48,563 nucleotides of DNA from positions 1 to 48,563 of the forward strand of contig NZ_JAGKSP010000026.1 in assembly GCF_017942085.1 (NCBI RefSeq), in the 5' to 3' direction. Positions 25,501 through 33,930 of this stretch are shown here, one piece after another. The translations under genes and the position numbers were made by a program. Positions within the stretch are counted from its first letter, which is position 1. Every line of letters begins with the position of its first letter. Under the pieces are notes generated by a model. That model did no database searches and had not been told where the DNA came from. It was given only the letters and a program-made list of their open reading frames with translations. This stretch comes from Paenibacillus lignilyticus. Its GTDB lineage: Bacteria; Bacillota; Bacilli; Paenibacillales; Paenibacillaceae.

Positions 25501-26673
25501 GTGTGCATTCTCTTCATTACGAGCGGTAAGCTTCACGTTATAGAGCGTATCGAAATCAAACCCGGTTGCCACTCCCAGATTAATCGTATATTGATACACA
25601 AAAAACTTATCTGTTGGTTGAGGATTTCCAACTATAACGATATTTGCCGGAACAATCGGCAGGGGCGAATATGACGGATCTGTTGCCTTCTTGTACTCTG
25701 CCTTCATTGAAGTTAATGGTAAGGTTGGATCCGGATGCGGCCGATCGGTCATGACCGGCGGTGTTCCATACAACTCTGGGTAAACACTGTTTGGCACAAT
25801 GACTTTACCCGTCAGTTGCAACGTATTCGTCTTCGTGATAACGAAGTTAGGGCTGTATTCCAGTGCAGCTGATTGCAGTGTCGGAGGTGTTGCGGCGTTG
25901 TCCATCTCATTGATATTCACATCATAGAAAGTGACGCTTCCATTATAGAAGGCAATGTCACGCGTAGTCTCGATAACCTGCGTGCCGTTCTTAATCCGAA
26001 TGGTAACTTGGTTCTTCCCCTTCTGCAGGGTGATCGGTGCCGCCGCGAAGGAATCATTGTTGGCGCTGTTGACCGAATAGGTCTTGCTGCTTCCGTTCAC
26101 AATGATGGTCACTTGCTGTGCATTAGGTGCTTTACCCGTAATACTGATATCCGCACTGCTGCGTCCCCGCGAAGTTGTCGATTGCACAACCGTTGTTTGA
26201 TTCTCCAGGACCGGGAAGTTATTTCCGTCCAGGCTTGCCGTCAGATCATAAAGCATCGGTCCGTTCCGATATTCTACGTAAATGGAGTTGGCTACTTCTC
26301 CTCCACCCTGGGTGCCTTTAAACGTAATTTTGTTGAGTCCGGGAAACAGTTGGATATTGAATATCTGCAAACTGAACCCGTTCACCGAAACGTTACTGGT
26401 TAGGTTCTCGCGCTTGCTTCCTGTTTTGTTCTCATCCGTCGGATCAATAATCTGGATGACATCATAAGAGATCGATGTTGGGTCCACATTGTTCAGTGTC
26501 CCTTGAAGAGTAATACGCTCTTCCGTCGTGATTCTCGGGGAACCGATTTGATCGCTTTCACTTGGGAACGTAAAATTGCCTGTCGCGGCATGAGCAGTCT
26601 CCATGCGATTCGCAGGCACTAATTGAATCACTAAGGCCAACATAATAAACAACGTAACTAATTTTCTGATCAC
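22507..26673 (-). CDS. Large SLH-anchored surface protein
   Basis: The protein has 1388 aa. I start at GTG 26671-26673 because GTGGAGGAGG sits 6 nt upstream; ATGs at 26700-26706 lack a site. The signal peptide is about 1-30 (LVTLFIMLALVIQLVPA, then HAATG). Residues about 30-1150 are a chain of Ig/cadherin-like beta domains with repeated 'V-x-V-x-G-x-x-x-x-V-x-I/V-N-G-x-S/K' patterns (VTIIVNGSSKTYSV, ITLQKGKNQVTIRIKNGTQV, VSGLKPGVNKINFSIESASD). Three SLH domains close the protein at about 1185-1385 (SFSDVTNHPYARNYIETIYS, FDDVPPIINQDALWDYSTIE, KDYTEIDYYAKASVLAIAKK). A SigD-like sequence lies upstream. It is probably held by pyruvylated wall polymer. Function beyond surface display is unknown. 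Confidence 0.85.
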   Translation of the reverse strand: MIRKLVTLFIMLALVIQLVPANRMETAHAATGNFTFPSESDQIGSPRITTEERITLQGTLNNVDPTSISYDVIQIIDPTDENKTGSKRENLTSNVSVNGFSLQIFNIQLFPGLNKITFKGTQGGGEVANSIYVEYRNGPMLYDLTASLDGNNFPVLENQTTVVQSTTSRGRSSADISITGKAPNAQQVTIIVNGSSKTYSVNSANNDSFAAAPITLQKGKNQVTIRIKNGTQVIETTRDIAFYNGSVTFYDVNINEMDNAATPPTLQSAALEYSPNFVITKTNTLQLTGKVIVPNSVYPELYGTPPVMTDRPHPDPTLPLTSMKAEYKKATDPSYSPLPIVPANIVIVGNPQPTDKFFVYQYTINLGVATGFDFDTLYNVKLTARNEENAHLNITPTEQSTDNLFFSLRDKSKPFVSQINHLAGYKPTNYQSIEGTPLEGKNIYGLPVGIEVLIGNPSGTGNVAVTRVSDLYGHNSVPVLKPAPAAGQTLNSNEYAIREESLVTRTVNGSPQVFQRVILEFHRMPFEGTQTITVQVGGATGDSKSAKFTLLYGPYANFNTIFDGMTVSDDSTSADRVTDIIKTKLGKFRGSLQNINNTSEIRYDNSVGPRTVYFYINNVSFPLKPVGTDVTQFELDPSALVPATPDIYTKALDAMFNGENELKFVFQSSKSYYEKVVKVNKVPTNLPVIPAQTTGVFPFTFEDAIPNPRPILNDPNFTKTGSIYTTTQAFMNVYGTFDFIDLGENAVTVGNKMTTLMAPEASGHVPASDYILRITSTSLASPITWKLSDPFQIVNGDTPVGIYPTNGNINGDLIVRYDLKTQSFQFLLRKQELNADGSSSVFLFNVYNSGLTGPKATYRLEVDPSVLPYKILRPYLPAEGIVNKNFVEVIINAKGADKVTINKQVADKYAYDADNTPANGIEYPNAFKATVSGLKPGVNKINFSIESASDSVNNYFEITYTPTNIPGAQFLDEMKSSNKVFDGAVSLTFPKGTSLIRRDYNVPANLKSQVFTGHKLLFAIANPEDGVVDRREYDNPPADFDLIMQNFGTRFKVSFPTRFVKSSPVYWIDAGLADDTTTPNYDPLKMGVDPYQYPGAIGPGDTKIPTYDERPDDRELVASKRGSLTLSFDPSIRNTAGTIVTVYRYDVKNKFWVNLGGVVDTKKNTITVPFDQFGYYVVAKMGYSFSDVTNHPYARNYIETIYSKGVMNAANFDDFGADMYTTRGEFTSMIVKALNIPLNYELSKPHFDDVPPIINQDALWDYSTIETAAREGIIRGTQPRAFEPTANLSRGDAAVFLARALNLKLETDADKIDKALQKTFKDYTEIDYYAKASVLAIAKKGYIKGSPVDPADPKKGYTFEPKSSLLRSDAAIIIGKMLADLKRLPKLN

Positions 26674-26720
26674 GGTGAGCCTCCTCCACTTCAATCCCAT
26701 ACACATAGTTTGATGTATCC

Positions 26721-26750
26721 TTTTTATCGGCGCTAAGCCTTCAAAAGTTT
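26721..26750 (-). promoter_or_regulatory. Candidate SigD (flagellar sigma) promoter of the 1388-aa SLH gene
   Basis: On the minus strand TAAA (about 26747-26750) and GCCGATAA (about 26723-26730) are 16 nt apart. The Bacillus SigD consensus is TAAA-N14-16-GCCGATAT, so only the last base of the -10 differs. Confidence 0.4.
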
Positions 26751-26791
26751 AGACAAGAACCAGAAATCGAGTGGGCAAGTTCCCATACAAA

Positions 26792-26824
26792 ACAAAAAAC
26801 TTCGCTCCCGGCGGGGAACGAAGT
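26792..26824 (-). terminator. Terminator of the TagO-type gene
   Basis: Minus-strand arms 26814-26824 and 26799-26809 (ACTTCG...CGAAGT plus CCC/GGG) form an 11-bp stem with one mismatch, followed by a T6 run. It is 26 nt past the stop. Confidence 0.88.
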
Positions 26825-26849
26825 TTTGAGTTAAACTATTGTAAATCCA

Positions 26850-27983
26850 TTATTTCGAACGTGATTGCTGGGTACCCATCACCAGTCGCTGCAAGAAATT
26901 AATCAGCGGTCGGCGGGATTTATCGACGATACCGATAAGCTCCGCGCCAATTTGAAGAATGAAGACGAGTACGAGAATGACGCCAAAGGTAATCCAGTTT
27001 GCGGCATCCGATTGCACGATCGTGGATTGCAGTACTGCGCAAATTCCGAAGACCGATGCGATTCCGTAAATAATCAATACCGTCCGACGGTGGCTAAAGC
27101 CGAGTTCACGCAGGCAATGGTGCAAATGACCTTTGTCCGGCGCGAAGATCGGTTTCTTGTTCACCCAACGGCGTACGATTGCGAAGAACGTATCCGACAA
27201 CGGCACACCAATGATGAGAAGCGGTGTAATGAAGGAAACCATCGTAACCTGCTTAAAGCCCATCATCGATAATGTTGCAAGTGCGAAACCTAGAAATAAC
27301 GAGCCGGTGTCACCCATGAAGATCTTAGCCGGGTGGAAATTGTAGACTAGGAATCCGATTACGCCGCCAAGCAGCAATGCGCATAGCAAGATAACCGGTG
27401 CGGAACCCATGAACGCAGCCATGACGAGAATGCTGCTGATCGCGATACCGGACACGCCTGCTGCCAGGCCATCTAGTCCGTCAATAAGGTTGATCGCATT
27501 CGTCACGCCTACAATCCAAATGATCGTAAGCGGAATACTGATCCAAGCCGCAATCGGCTGCATGGCTTCGCCGAACGGAATGTTGACCAGGTCAATCTTA
27601 ACGCCGAAGCCGAGTACGACAACGCATGCCGCAATCAATTGGCCCAGCAGTTTTACTTTCGCAGACAATTCAAAACGGTCGTCCAGTGCGCCGATGATGA
27701 CAATGATCGTGCCGCCAACGAGCAGCGCATTAATCAAGTTCGTGTCGTAGCTGCGCAGCAAGCCTTCCGGAATGAAAGGTTTCACTGCAAAATAAGCTAT
27801 GACAAATGCAGCATATATACCTAGACCGCCAAGCCGCGGCATGATTCGTGTGTGTACTTTACGATGATTTGGCTTGTCAATTGCCCCGATTTTGTTAGCG
27901 AATTTAATAACAAACGGGGTAAGTGCAAGTGCAAGACATAATGAAATGATAAATCCGATTGCGTAGAGTACGACCTGACTCAT
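26850..27983 (-). CDS. tagO: TagO/WecA-type undecaprenyl-phosphate GlcNAc-1-phosphate transferase
   Basis: This 377-aa membrane enzyme transfers a sugar-1-phosphate from a UDP-sugar to undecaprenyl phosphate, the first step for wall teichoic acid or secondary wall polymer linkage units. It has about ten or eleven transmembrane helices. Family motifs are in order: DKPNHRKVHTRIMPRLGG near 40, NAINLIDGLDGLAAGVSG near 160, VYNFHPAKIFMGDTGSLFLG near 215, PLSDTFFAIVRRW near 262 and the HLHHCLRELGFSHRR loop near 285. The start is the second of two ATGs (27981-27983) because AAGGGAG lies 6 nt before it and directly abuts the first. A TATAAT -10 (28018-28023) with a weak -35 is upstream. It is likely the starter for the polymer that CsaB modifies. 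Confidence 0.93.
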   Translation of the reverse strand: MSQVVLYAIGFIISLCLALALTPFVIKFANKIGAIDKPNHRKVHTRIMPRLGGLGIYAAFVIAYFAVKPFIPEGLLRSYDTNLINALLVGGTIIVIIGALDDRFELSAKVKLLGQLIAACVVVLGFGVKIDLVNIPFGEAMQPIAAWISIPLTIIWIVGVTNAINLIDGLDGLAAGVSGIAISSILVMAAFMGSAPVILLCALLLGGVIGFLVYNFHPAKIFMGDTGSLFLGFALATLSMMGFKQVTMVSFITPLLIIGVPLSDTFFAIVRRWVNKKPIFAPDKGHLHHCLRELGFSHRRTVLIIYGIASVFGICAVLQSTIVQSDAANWITFGVILVLVFILQIGAELIGIVDKSRRPLINFLQRLVMGTQQSRSK

Positions 27984-28017
27984 TTCCATCTCCCTTTCAT
28001 AGCTATCGCCGGATTGA

Positions 28018-28023
28018 ATTATA
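28018..28023 (-). promoter_or_regulatory. Likely -10 element of the tagO promoter
   Basis: A perfect TATAAT on the minus strand, 35 nt before the start codon. I see no good -35 at 16-18 nt, so the promoter is only partly supported. Confidence 0.4.
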
Positions 28024-28214
28024 CGCTGTTTGAAAAAGAAACTCCACTCTCATTTTCAAGCAATTTTCACGGAATTCCCCTTTAAATCGCTTGCTTGGTC
28101 GAGTTATTGCGACATTTTCTTTCTCGCACAGCGCATTCGCTACATTTTTCGGCCATATATCTACATATTAGTAGCTTTCCTGTTTGCTGGGGAGAGGGAG
28201 CATCCATATATTGA

Positions 28215-29384
28215 TTAACGTAAAAATGTTGCAATTTGTTTCGCAGGCACACGCGCTTCTTCTTTTAATTGTACAATTGCGTCGTGATGAGCAGCGCGCC
28301 ATCCTTGCGGATCGTCGAGCAGCTTGCCGATTGCCGATACGAAAGCTTGCGGATCAAGCGCTTCGGTCGTGCCGATTGGCGTCAGATTGATCCGGTTCAG
28401 GAACTGATCGATCTTCGGATCATACGACAGGCCGAGCATCGGCACGGACTGATTCGCTGCGTAGATAAGCGCATGCAGGCGCATGCCCAGCAGCGCGTCA
28501 CAACGGCTGACCTCCAGCAGCATAAGCTGGGGGTCGTCGCCGGGCTCGGCAATCTCGGCCACGCTCGCGCCGAGATCGCCGAGCTGTTCCATCACCCATC
28601 GCGACGCTTCCGCGTCTGATGGCGTGTGGAACGGCAGGAACCGCAGCCGCACCGCCCGGCTGCGGGCCAGCGCTCCAAGCGCGGCGGCAACGCGCGCCAG
28701 GTCCGCGCCGTCCTTGCGCCAGTGGCGCAAGGACACGCCGACCACCGGCAGCGGCGAAATCCCCGCCGCTGCCTCCGCCGCGTCTGCGCCTACACCGCCT
28801 GCGCCGGCGACAATCGCCGCCGGCAGCGGCAAGGCCATGACCGGATCGGGTACAACGTCGATCCGCTCACGCGGTACCCCCATCCGCCCAAGCAAAGCGG
28901 CGGATTCGGCGTCCCGCACGGAGACATACGCGCTGCGGCGCATGACGCCGCGGATCAGCCGGTCCATCCACCGGCGATTCACGGGGCCAATCCCTTGCGC
29001 GTATGCGAATGTGGGTTTCCCAAGCAGCTGAGCCAGCTTGAGGATGCCCGTATAATAAGGAATCGTCTTGGCGCCTGTCGCATCCTGCAGCAGGCTGCCG
29101 CCGCCGCTGATCAGACCGTCGCTGCCGCGAATGGCGCGAACGATCTCCCCGAGGCGCATCCGATGGACGGCTTCCACGCCGTACATCGAAGTCGTCCATG
29201 CGGGATCGACGGACAGCACGATCGGCACGATGCGAAGCCCCTGCTTCGCACCCTCTTCGTCCAGCGCGAACAAAATCGATTTCAGCACCGCTTCGTCCCC
29301 GCTGTTGCGGAAACCGTAATAGCCGGAGATGACTACACGCCGGACTTGAAGCCCTGTTTCAGTTGTGCGATTCGTGGTGCCCAT
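28215..29384 (-). CDS. csaB: CsaB, polysaccharide pyruvyl transferase
   Basis: This 389-aa cytoplasmic enzyme adds pyruvyl ketal groups to the secondary cell wall polymer; SLH domains bind that pyruvylated polymer. Family features: N-terminal VISGYYGFRNSGDEAVLKSI, SGGGSLLQD near 90, YAQGIGPVNRRWMDRLIRGV near 135, SVRDAESAALLGRMGV near 160, a GVSLRHWR motif near 215, and C-terminal LLGMRLHALIYAANQSVPML (catalytic-type H in MRLHALI). The start is the ATG 29382-29384, with GGAAGGAG 10 nt upstream, which places it inside the end of the upstream DUF5693 gene (52-nt overlap). Co-translation with that gene is likely. It serves the SLH proteins at 9641, 19324, 22507 and 45877. The GC content around 28500-28850 is markedly higher than in its neighbours. 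Confidence 0.95.
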   Translation of the reverse strand: MGTTNRTTETGLQVRRVVISGYYGFRNSGDEAVLKSILFALDEEGAKQGLRIVPIVLSVDPAWTTSMYGVEAVHRMRLGEIVRAIRGSDGLISGGGSLLQDATGAKTIPYYTGILKLAQLLGKPTFAYAQGIGPVNRRWMDRLIRGVMRRSAYVSVRDAESAALLGRMGVPRERIDVVPDPVMALPLPAAIVAGAGGVGADAAEAAAGISPLPVVGVSLRHWRKDGADLARVAAALGALARSRAVRLRFLPFHTPSDAEASRWVMEQLGDLGASVAEIAEPGDDPQLMLLEVSRCDALLGMRLHALIYAANQSVPMLGLSYDPKIDQFLNRINLTPIGTTEALDPQAFVSAIGKLLDDPQGWRAAHHDAIVQLKEEARVPAKQIATFLR

Positions 29385-31456
29385 CGTTTCCAAACTCCTT
29401 CCCCAATCTGCCACACGCCGATAATCACAAGTCCAATCAGCGCGCCCAGTACTAGACCAAGCAAATCACGGATGATGGAAATCGGAAGCGGTGTATGAAT
29501 ATGCGCGAATGTGTCCACCATAGACAACTGGCCGATGGCGCCTACAATAAATAATACCCACGCTGCGCGATAGCGAAGCGCAACGAAAATCCCGAAGAAG
29601 AAGAGCGGATGCGAGAGCAGAAACTCTTTCGTCCGCGGCCGAACCCCGAAGGTCGTCTCCAGCACATTACGGAACGTCAGCTCTAGGGATGAAGCTTGTC
29701 CGGCATTGCCGGTACGAGACAGATAATAGAGGGCCATAACGCCAAGCACGCCGGCTACGCCAACCCAGAGAACGGTTATTTGCATCTTCAACAGCTTGCG
29801 CAAATTGCCGAATACGGATTCACCCGTGTACAGAAGCAAGTACAGCGCGACGAGCGCGATCGGAGCCAAATGCAGCAGGCTGACGCCGCGGAACTGCTCC
29901 AGTACAAGCTTGTACGTAATATTGTTCAAGAGACCCACGATAAACGGAATGCCGCTCATCGAGATTATCGAAGTCGTCGCGAAAATCGTGATTGCCATCA
30001 AGAGCCGGCGTCCTGCGCTGATGCCCGGGAAGAACCAGCGGACTTGCTGGTCGCTTCCGCCCGCAACGCGAGTCGCGGTAGCATCCGCTGCGCCGCCGAT
30101 CGGTCTGCGGTTGCCGACCGTATGCGCCCGCACGCGGCGGATCGCCCAGATCAAAGCCAGCGTTGGCGCACTGATTGCCGCGCCAAGCGCGAGTCCTTGC
30201 TCAAGAATCGATTTCGAAAGCACGTACAAGCCCGCGCTGCCGATGACGCCAAGCACAAACACCGGAATCGCCACGCCCGGTACGAAGGCGCTGATCAACA
30301 GGGTAATGAAAGCAATGGCGCCAAGCACCACGACGGCTTTAAGCGGTTTATGCCATGACGGCGATTCGTACTCGAACGGCTGCGGGCTGTCTACCGCAAA
30401 ACCAAGCTTGTCCATTTTGGCCAACACGCCGTTCTTGTCTTGCATCGCATTATACAAATTCTCGAGCGGATCGGTAATCATCGATTTCACGGGACTGCTC
30501 GAAGGCGCTCCGTTCAGATAGAACATGCGAATGCTGCGGTCTTTCGCAGCAAGCTGGAACCGATCCGCGATCTCTTCCGGCTTCATCGAAGCGGCATCAT
30601 TATCGGAGAGCGAATACAGTCTTACTACATTATAATGAGTCAAATAGCCGAGCGTGTTCATGCCCTTCTGAGGCTTGGAGTTCTCGATGGCCGCAATTCC
30701 GATGCCATGCTTATTCAGCAGCTCCGCGAACCGGTTCAAGCTCTTCAGCTCGGCATTGTCCGCGAAGCCTTTGACGGCATCGCCTTCAAACAGAATGCGC
30801 GTCACGCCCATTTGTTCGAAACCGCCAAGCATCGCATCTACCGAAGCGGCATCGAACGGCACACGGTCGGACAAACGCGGAACAATCGTAAAGCCTGCCT
30901 CATGAATCTCGCCGAGTGCGATCGGATCCGGCACCATAGGCTTCAAGATCGCATTCTCAAGCGGCGTTTCCAGAATCAAGCCGCCACGGCCTTCATGGCT
31001 CCAGGAGGAAGTCGTAATGCCCCATTGCTTATAAGTCGATTCCAATACCGGACGAAGGGCTTCCTCATCCTTGGCACTGGAGAACAGCACATACGTATAA
31101 TTTTCATCGGCTGCAGACGTTTTGCCTTGCAGCTCGCTTGCGCTGGAAGAATTGTATAACGACAAACGTCCGGCCCAGCTCAGCTCCTGCAAAGATGACT
31201 CGAACACGGCCATCGCCGTAATGCCGGCCGCATGCATCTTAACCAGCTCGTCCTTCACGAACTGCTTTGGATGGGCTTGATAGGCTGCGATTTGGACCAA
31301 GTCGCGGTAATCGAACACCATCTGAACCTTATCGGAGGTCTTCTCCATCTTCCAGCGCGTAGCGCCGATAGGCAGTGCCGCAATCAACCCTAATATCGTC
31401 AATACACAAAGGACAAACGTTGCTTTGCGATTCCATTGTTGCCAACCAGTATGCAC
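29333..31456 (-). CDS. DUF5693-family multi-pass membrane protein upstream of csaB
   Basis: The protein has 707 aa. I start at GTG 31454-31456 with TAAGGAG 8 nt upstream; a GTG three codons earlier overlaps that site. There is one N-terminal transmembrane helix (about 14-30: FVLCVLTILGLIAALPIGA) and an exterior domain of about 330 residues (VQMVFDYRDLVQIAAYQAHP, VKMHAAGITAMAVFESSLQE, GFTIVPRLSD, KHGIGIAAIENSKPQKGMNT). This domain has a repeating beta/alpha pattern and may be a TIM-barrel. Eight or nine helices then fill the C-terminal half. The family lies directly upstream of csaB in many SLH-using Firmicutes. The role is unproven: polymer export or modification with CsaB is inferred from the 52-nt overlap and from the partner. 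It follows pgcA by about 100 bp without a terminator. Confidence 0.85.
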   Translation of the reverse strand: MHTGWQQWNRKATFVLCVLTILGLIAALPIGATRWKMEKTSDKVQMVFDYRDLVQIAAYQAHPKQFVKDELVKMHAAGITAMAVFESSLQELSWAGRLSLYNSSSASELQGKTSAADENYTYVLFSSAKDEEALRPVLESTYKQWGITTSSWSHEGRGGLILETPLENAILKPMVPDPIALGEIHEAGFTIVPRLSDRVPFDAASVDAMLGGFEQMGVTRILFEGDAVKGFADNAELKSLNRFAELLNKHGIGIAAIENSKPQKGMNTLGYLTHYNVVRLYSLSDNDAASMKPEEIADRFQLAAKDRSIRMFYLNGAPSSSPVKSMITDPLENLYNAMQDKNGVLAKMDKLGFAVDSPQPFEYESPSWHKPLKAVVVLGAIAFITLLISAFVPGVAIPVFVLGVIGSAGLYVLSKSILEQGLALGAAISAPTLALIWAIRRVRAHTVGNRRPIGGAADATATRVAGGSDQQVRWFFPGISAGRRLLMAITIFATTSIISMSGIPFIVGLLNNITYKLVLEQFRGVSLLHLAPIALVALYLLLYTGESVFGNLRKLLKMQITVLWVGVAGVLGVMALYYLSRTGNAGQASSLELTFRNVLETTFGVRPRTKEFLLSHPLFFFGIFVALRYRAAWVLFIVGAIGQLSMVDTFAHIHTPLPISIIRDLLGLVLGALIGLVIIGVWQIGEGVWKRWAPRIAQLKQGFKSGV

Positions 31457-31559
31457 ATCTTCCACTCCTTAACATTCTCCGTAGGAATTATCGCTACGAT
31501 TATCTGTCTGTGTTTCCGCAGCAATATTCACGTACGGAAGCTCCGATCCCATTACCAAT

Positions 31560-33266
31560 CTAGTTGTCCACGCGCTCCATCACAGCTTGCGTCAGGCGCT
31601 GAATCGCTGCCTTCGCTTCGTCTTGCGAGCTGCCGCGTACAGCAAAATACACCTTAATCTTCGGCTCCGTGCCTGAAGGACGCAGGCAGAACCATGAGCC
31701 GTCGGCAAGCAAAAACTTCAGCACGTTCTCAGGCGGCAAGCCGTCCAATCCCGGCAAATAATCGAGCATTTGATCCACGGGTACGCCGCCGATTTCGGAA
31801 GGCGGATTGTTGCGCCAATCTTCCATGATCGCTCCGATTTGGGCAACGCCGTCAACGCCTTTAAGCGTACGGGATTCCAGGTGCTCCAAATAGTTGCCGA
31901 ACTTCGCATATAATTCAACAAGGACATCATACAGCGTTTTGCCTTTGCTCTTATAATAAGCAGCTGCTTCGCAAATTAGCATGGAAGCGATAACCGCATC
32001 TTTATCACGCGCATAAGTGCCCGCCAAGTAGCCGTAGCTTTCCTCATAACCGAATAGGAAGGTACGCTCTCCGCTTTTCTCATATTGCGTCATTTTCTCG
32101 CCGATATACTTGAAGCCGGTCAAGGTATTGACGACTTCCGCACCATAGGAAAGCGCAATATCTGCGCCCATTTCACTCGTCACGATCGTCTTCACCACGA
32201 CGCCGTTGGCCGGCAGATCGCCGCGTTCCTTACGTGTGCTGAGCAAATAATTGACCATAATCGCACCGGACTGGTTACCCGTAAGCACGACGTATTCGCC
32301 TTCATTATTACGTACAACCGCACCCATCCGATCGCAATCCGGATCGGTTCCGATAATAATGTCCGCGCCTACCTCTTGGCCGAGCTTAATCGCAAGATTG
32401 AACGCCTCACGCTCTTCCGGATTCGGCGATTTCACCGTGCTGAAGTAGCCGTCAGGCTGCTCTTGTTCAGGCACGATATGAACATTCGTAAGGCCGGCTT
32501 GCTTAAGCACCTCGCGCACAGGCATGTTACCTGCGCCATGAAGCGGTGTATACACAACCGTCAGCGCCGCGCCGTGTCCATCCGCAAGCAGCTTGCCGTT
32601 CAAGCTCTCGGCTGCGACAGTAGTAATATAATCGCGGTCTTCCGCGTCGCCCAGCCAGTGGAGCAAACCTTTGGCTTCCGCTTCTTCGCGGCTCATGCGG
32701 CAGACTTGATCAAATCCGGTAACTTGCTGGATCGCGCCAATCACCTCAGCGGCATCTTGCGGAACAAGCTGGCAGCCATCGGAGCCATAAGCCTTGTAGC
32801 CGTTATATTCAGGCGGGTTGTGACTCGCTGTAATGACAATACCGCTTGTTGCGCCAAGCGCACGAACGGCGTAGGAAAGCTGAGGGGTTGGACGAAGTGC
32901 TTGAAACACATGGGCCGTCACACCGTTCGCAGCCAAGACAAGCGCAGCATCAAGCGCAAACTCAGGAGAGTTGTTGCGGGAATCGTATGCGATGACGACA
33001 GAAGGGGTGCTGCTCTTAGTAAGGACCCAGTTCGCCAGTCCTTGCGTAGCTTTGCCGACAGTGTAGCTGTTCAATCGGTTTGTCCCTGCGCCCATAACGC
33101 CGCGCAGTCCGCCTGTTCCGAACTCAAGCTCACGGTAGAAACGGTCTTCGATTTCTTTCTCGTTGCCTCTTAACGCGGCAAGCTCCTGTTTCGTAGCAGC
33201 ATCAATCATCGGATCGCTCAGCCAAGCCTCGTATCGTTCTACAGTAGAATGGTTCATCTCCAGCAT
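31560..33266 (-). CDS. pgcA: Phospho-sugar mutase (alpha-phosphoglucomutase)
   Basis: This 568-aa cytoplasmic enzyme interconverts glucose-6-phosphate and glucose-1-phosphate, feeding UDP-glucose for wall polymer and glycolipid synthesis. Motifs run in order: LEFGTGGLRGVMGAGTNRLN near 47, SGIVITASHNPPEYNGYKAY with phospho-serine Ser148, metal-binding IIGTDPDCDRMG near 320, sugar-binding FGYEESYGYLAGTYARDKDA near 420, and phosphate-binding WFCLRPSGTEPKIKVYFAVR near 535. Length matches Bacillus PgcA. The start is ambiguous by 3 codons: ATG 33264-33266 or ATG 33255-33257, both near GGAGAGAGG. It lies between fabZ and the DUF5693 gene, so it probably belongs to the envelope polymer block. Confidence 0.95.
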   Translation of the reverse strand: MLEMNHSTVERYEAWLSDPMIDAATKQELAALRGNEKEIEDRFYRELEFGTGGLRGVMGAGTNRLNSYTVGKATQGLANWVLTKSSTPSVVIAYDSRNNSPEFALDAALVLAANGVTAHVFQALRPTPQLSYAVRALGATSGIVITASHNPPEYNGYKAYGSDGCQLVPQDAAEVIGAIQQVTGFDQVCRMSREEAEAKGLLHWLGDAEDRDYITTVAAESLNGKLLADGHGAALTVVYTPLHGAGNMPVREVLKQAGLTNVHIVPEQEQPDGYFSTVKSPNPEEREAFNLAIKLGQEVGADIIIGTDPDCDRMGAVVRNNEGEYVVLTGNQSGAIMVNYLLSTRKERGDLPANGVVVKTIVTSEMGADIALSYGAEVVNTLTGFKYIGEKMTQYEKSGERTFLFGYEESYGYLAGTYARDKDAVIASMLICEAAAYYKSKGKTLYDVLVELYAKFGNYLEHLESRTLKGVDGVAQIGAIMEDWRNNPPSEIGGVPVDQMLDYLPGLDGLPPENVLKFLLADGSWFCLRPSGTEPKIKVYFAVRGSSQDEAKAAIQRLTQAVMERVDN

Positions 33267-33338
33267 CCTCTCTCCATCCAGTATTTTATATATGTAGCAA
33301 GCTCAAGCCCTGTCTTTATTAACCCTATCCTGCCGGGT

Positions 33339-33770
33339 TTATTCAGGATCCTTCAGTGCAAACATAATCTCGCCTTCCGCCACGACTTTATCGCCGACTT
33401 TAGCAACAGCTTGTCCTTTGCCGATCATGCCCTTCATTCTTGTGATCTCTACTTCTAATGTAAGGGTATCGCCGGGAACCACTTGTCCGCGGAACCGGCA
33501 GTTATCGATGCCTGCGAAGAAGCCGATTTTGCCGCGGTTTGCTTCTACTTTAAGAATCGCAACACAGCCGACCTGCGCCAGCGCCTCCACAATAAGTACG
33601 CCCGGCATCACCGGGTATTGCGGAAAATGTCCCGTGAAGAACGGTTCATTCATCGTCACGTTCTTAATGCCGACGGCCCGCTTGCCTTCCTCCAGCTCAA
33701 TAATGCGGTCAACGAGCAGAAACGGCGGGCGGTGCGGGATAATTTCTTGGATTTGTCTAATATCTAACAT
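33339..33770 (-). CDS. fabZ: 3-hydroxyacyl-ACP dehydratase FabZ
   Basis: A 143-aa hot-dog-fold dehydratase of fatty acid synthesis. Catalytic residues are clear: His48 in FFTGHFPQYPVMPGVLIVEA and Glu62 in the same motif. The N-terminal IIPHRPPFLLVDRI is the family signature. I start at ATG 33768-33770 with GAAGGGAG 8 nt upstream; the longer open frame to 33887 has no ribosome site. In Bacillus the fabZ homologue also lies next to flhO/flhP, though here pgsA and the BIG2 gene come between. No FapR-like operator was seen in the 160 bp upstream. Confidence 0.96.
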   Translation of the reverse strand: MLDIRQIQEIIPHRPPFLLVDRIIELEEGKRAVGIKNVTMNEPFFTGHFPQYPVMPGVLIVEALAQVGCVAILKVEANRGKIGFFAGIDNCRFRGQVVPGDTLTLEVEITRMKGMIGKGQAVAKVGDKVVAEGEIMFALKDPE

Positions 33771-33930
33771 GATGTAAACTCCCTTCAAAGGTCGGTGTAA
33801 TAAATTACAAGGTATTGTGCCAAAATAAGGCCATCCATCACGAAACTGCAGTCGTGAGGTTAAGATAAGGGGGATTGAACGCTGCAACCGTTCATCGCGG
33901 CCAAGGCGAGCTCAATCTCCTTTTTACCAT

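Noticed and set aside
32085..33173. 362-codon plus-strand frame opposite pgcA
   Set aside because: The pgcA frame has all catalytic motifs; the opposite product is Arg/His/Cys-rich and matches nothing.
33845..33905. Fourteen-codon frame starting at a TTG after AAAAAGGAG between pgsA and fabZ
   Set aside because: The ribosome site is fair, but the peptide is too short to judge and shows no peptide-signal features.
33771..33930. FapR operator before fabZ
   Set aside because: No TTAGTACC-type palindrome was found in the gap.
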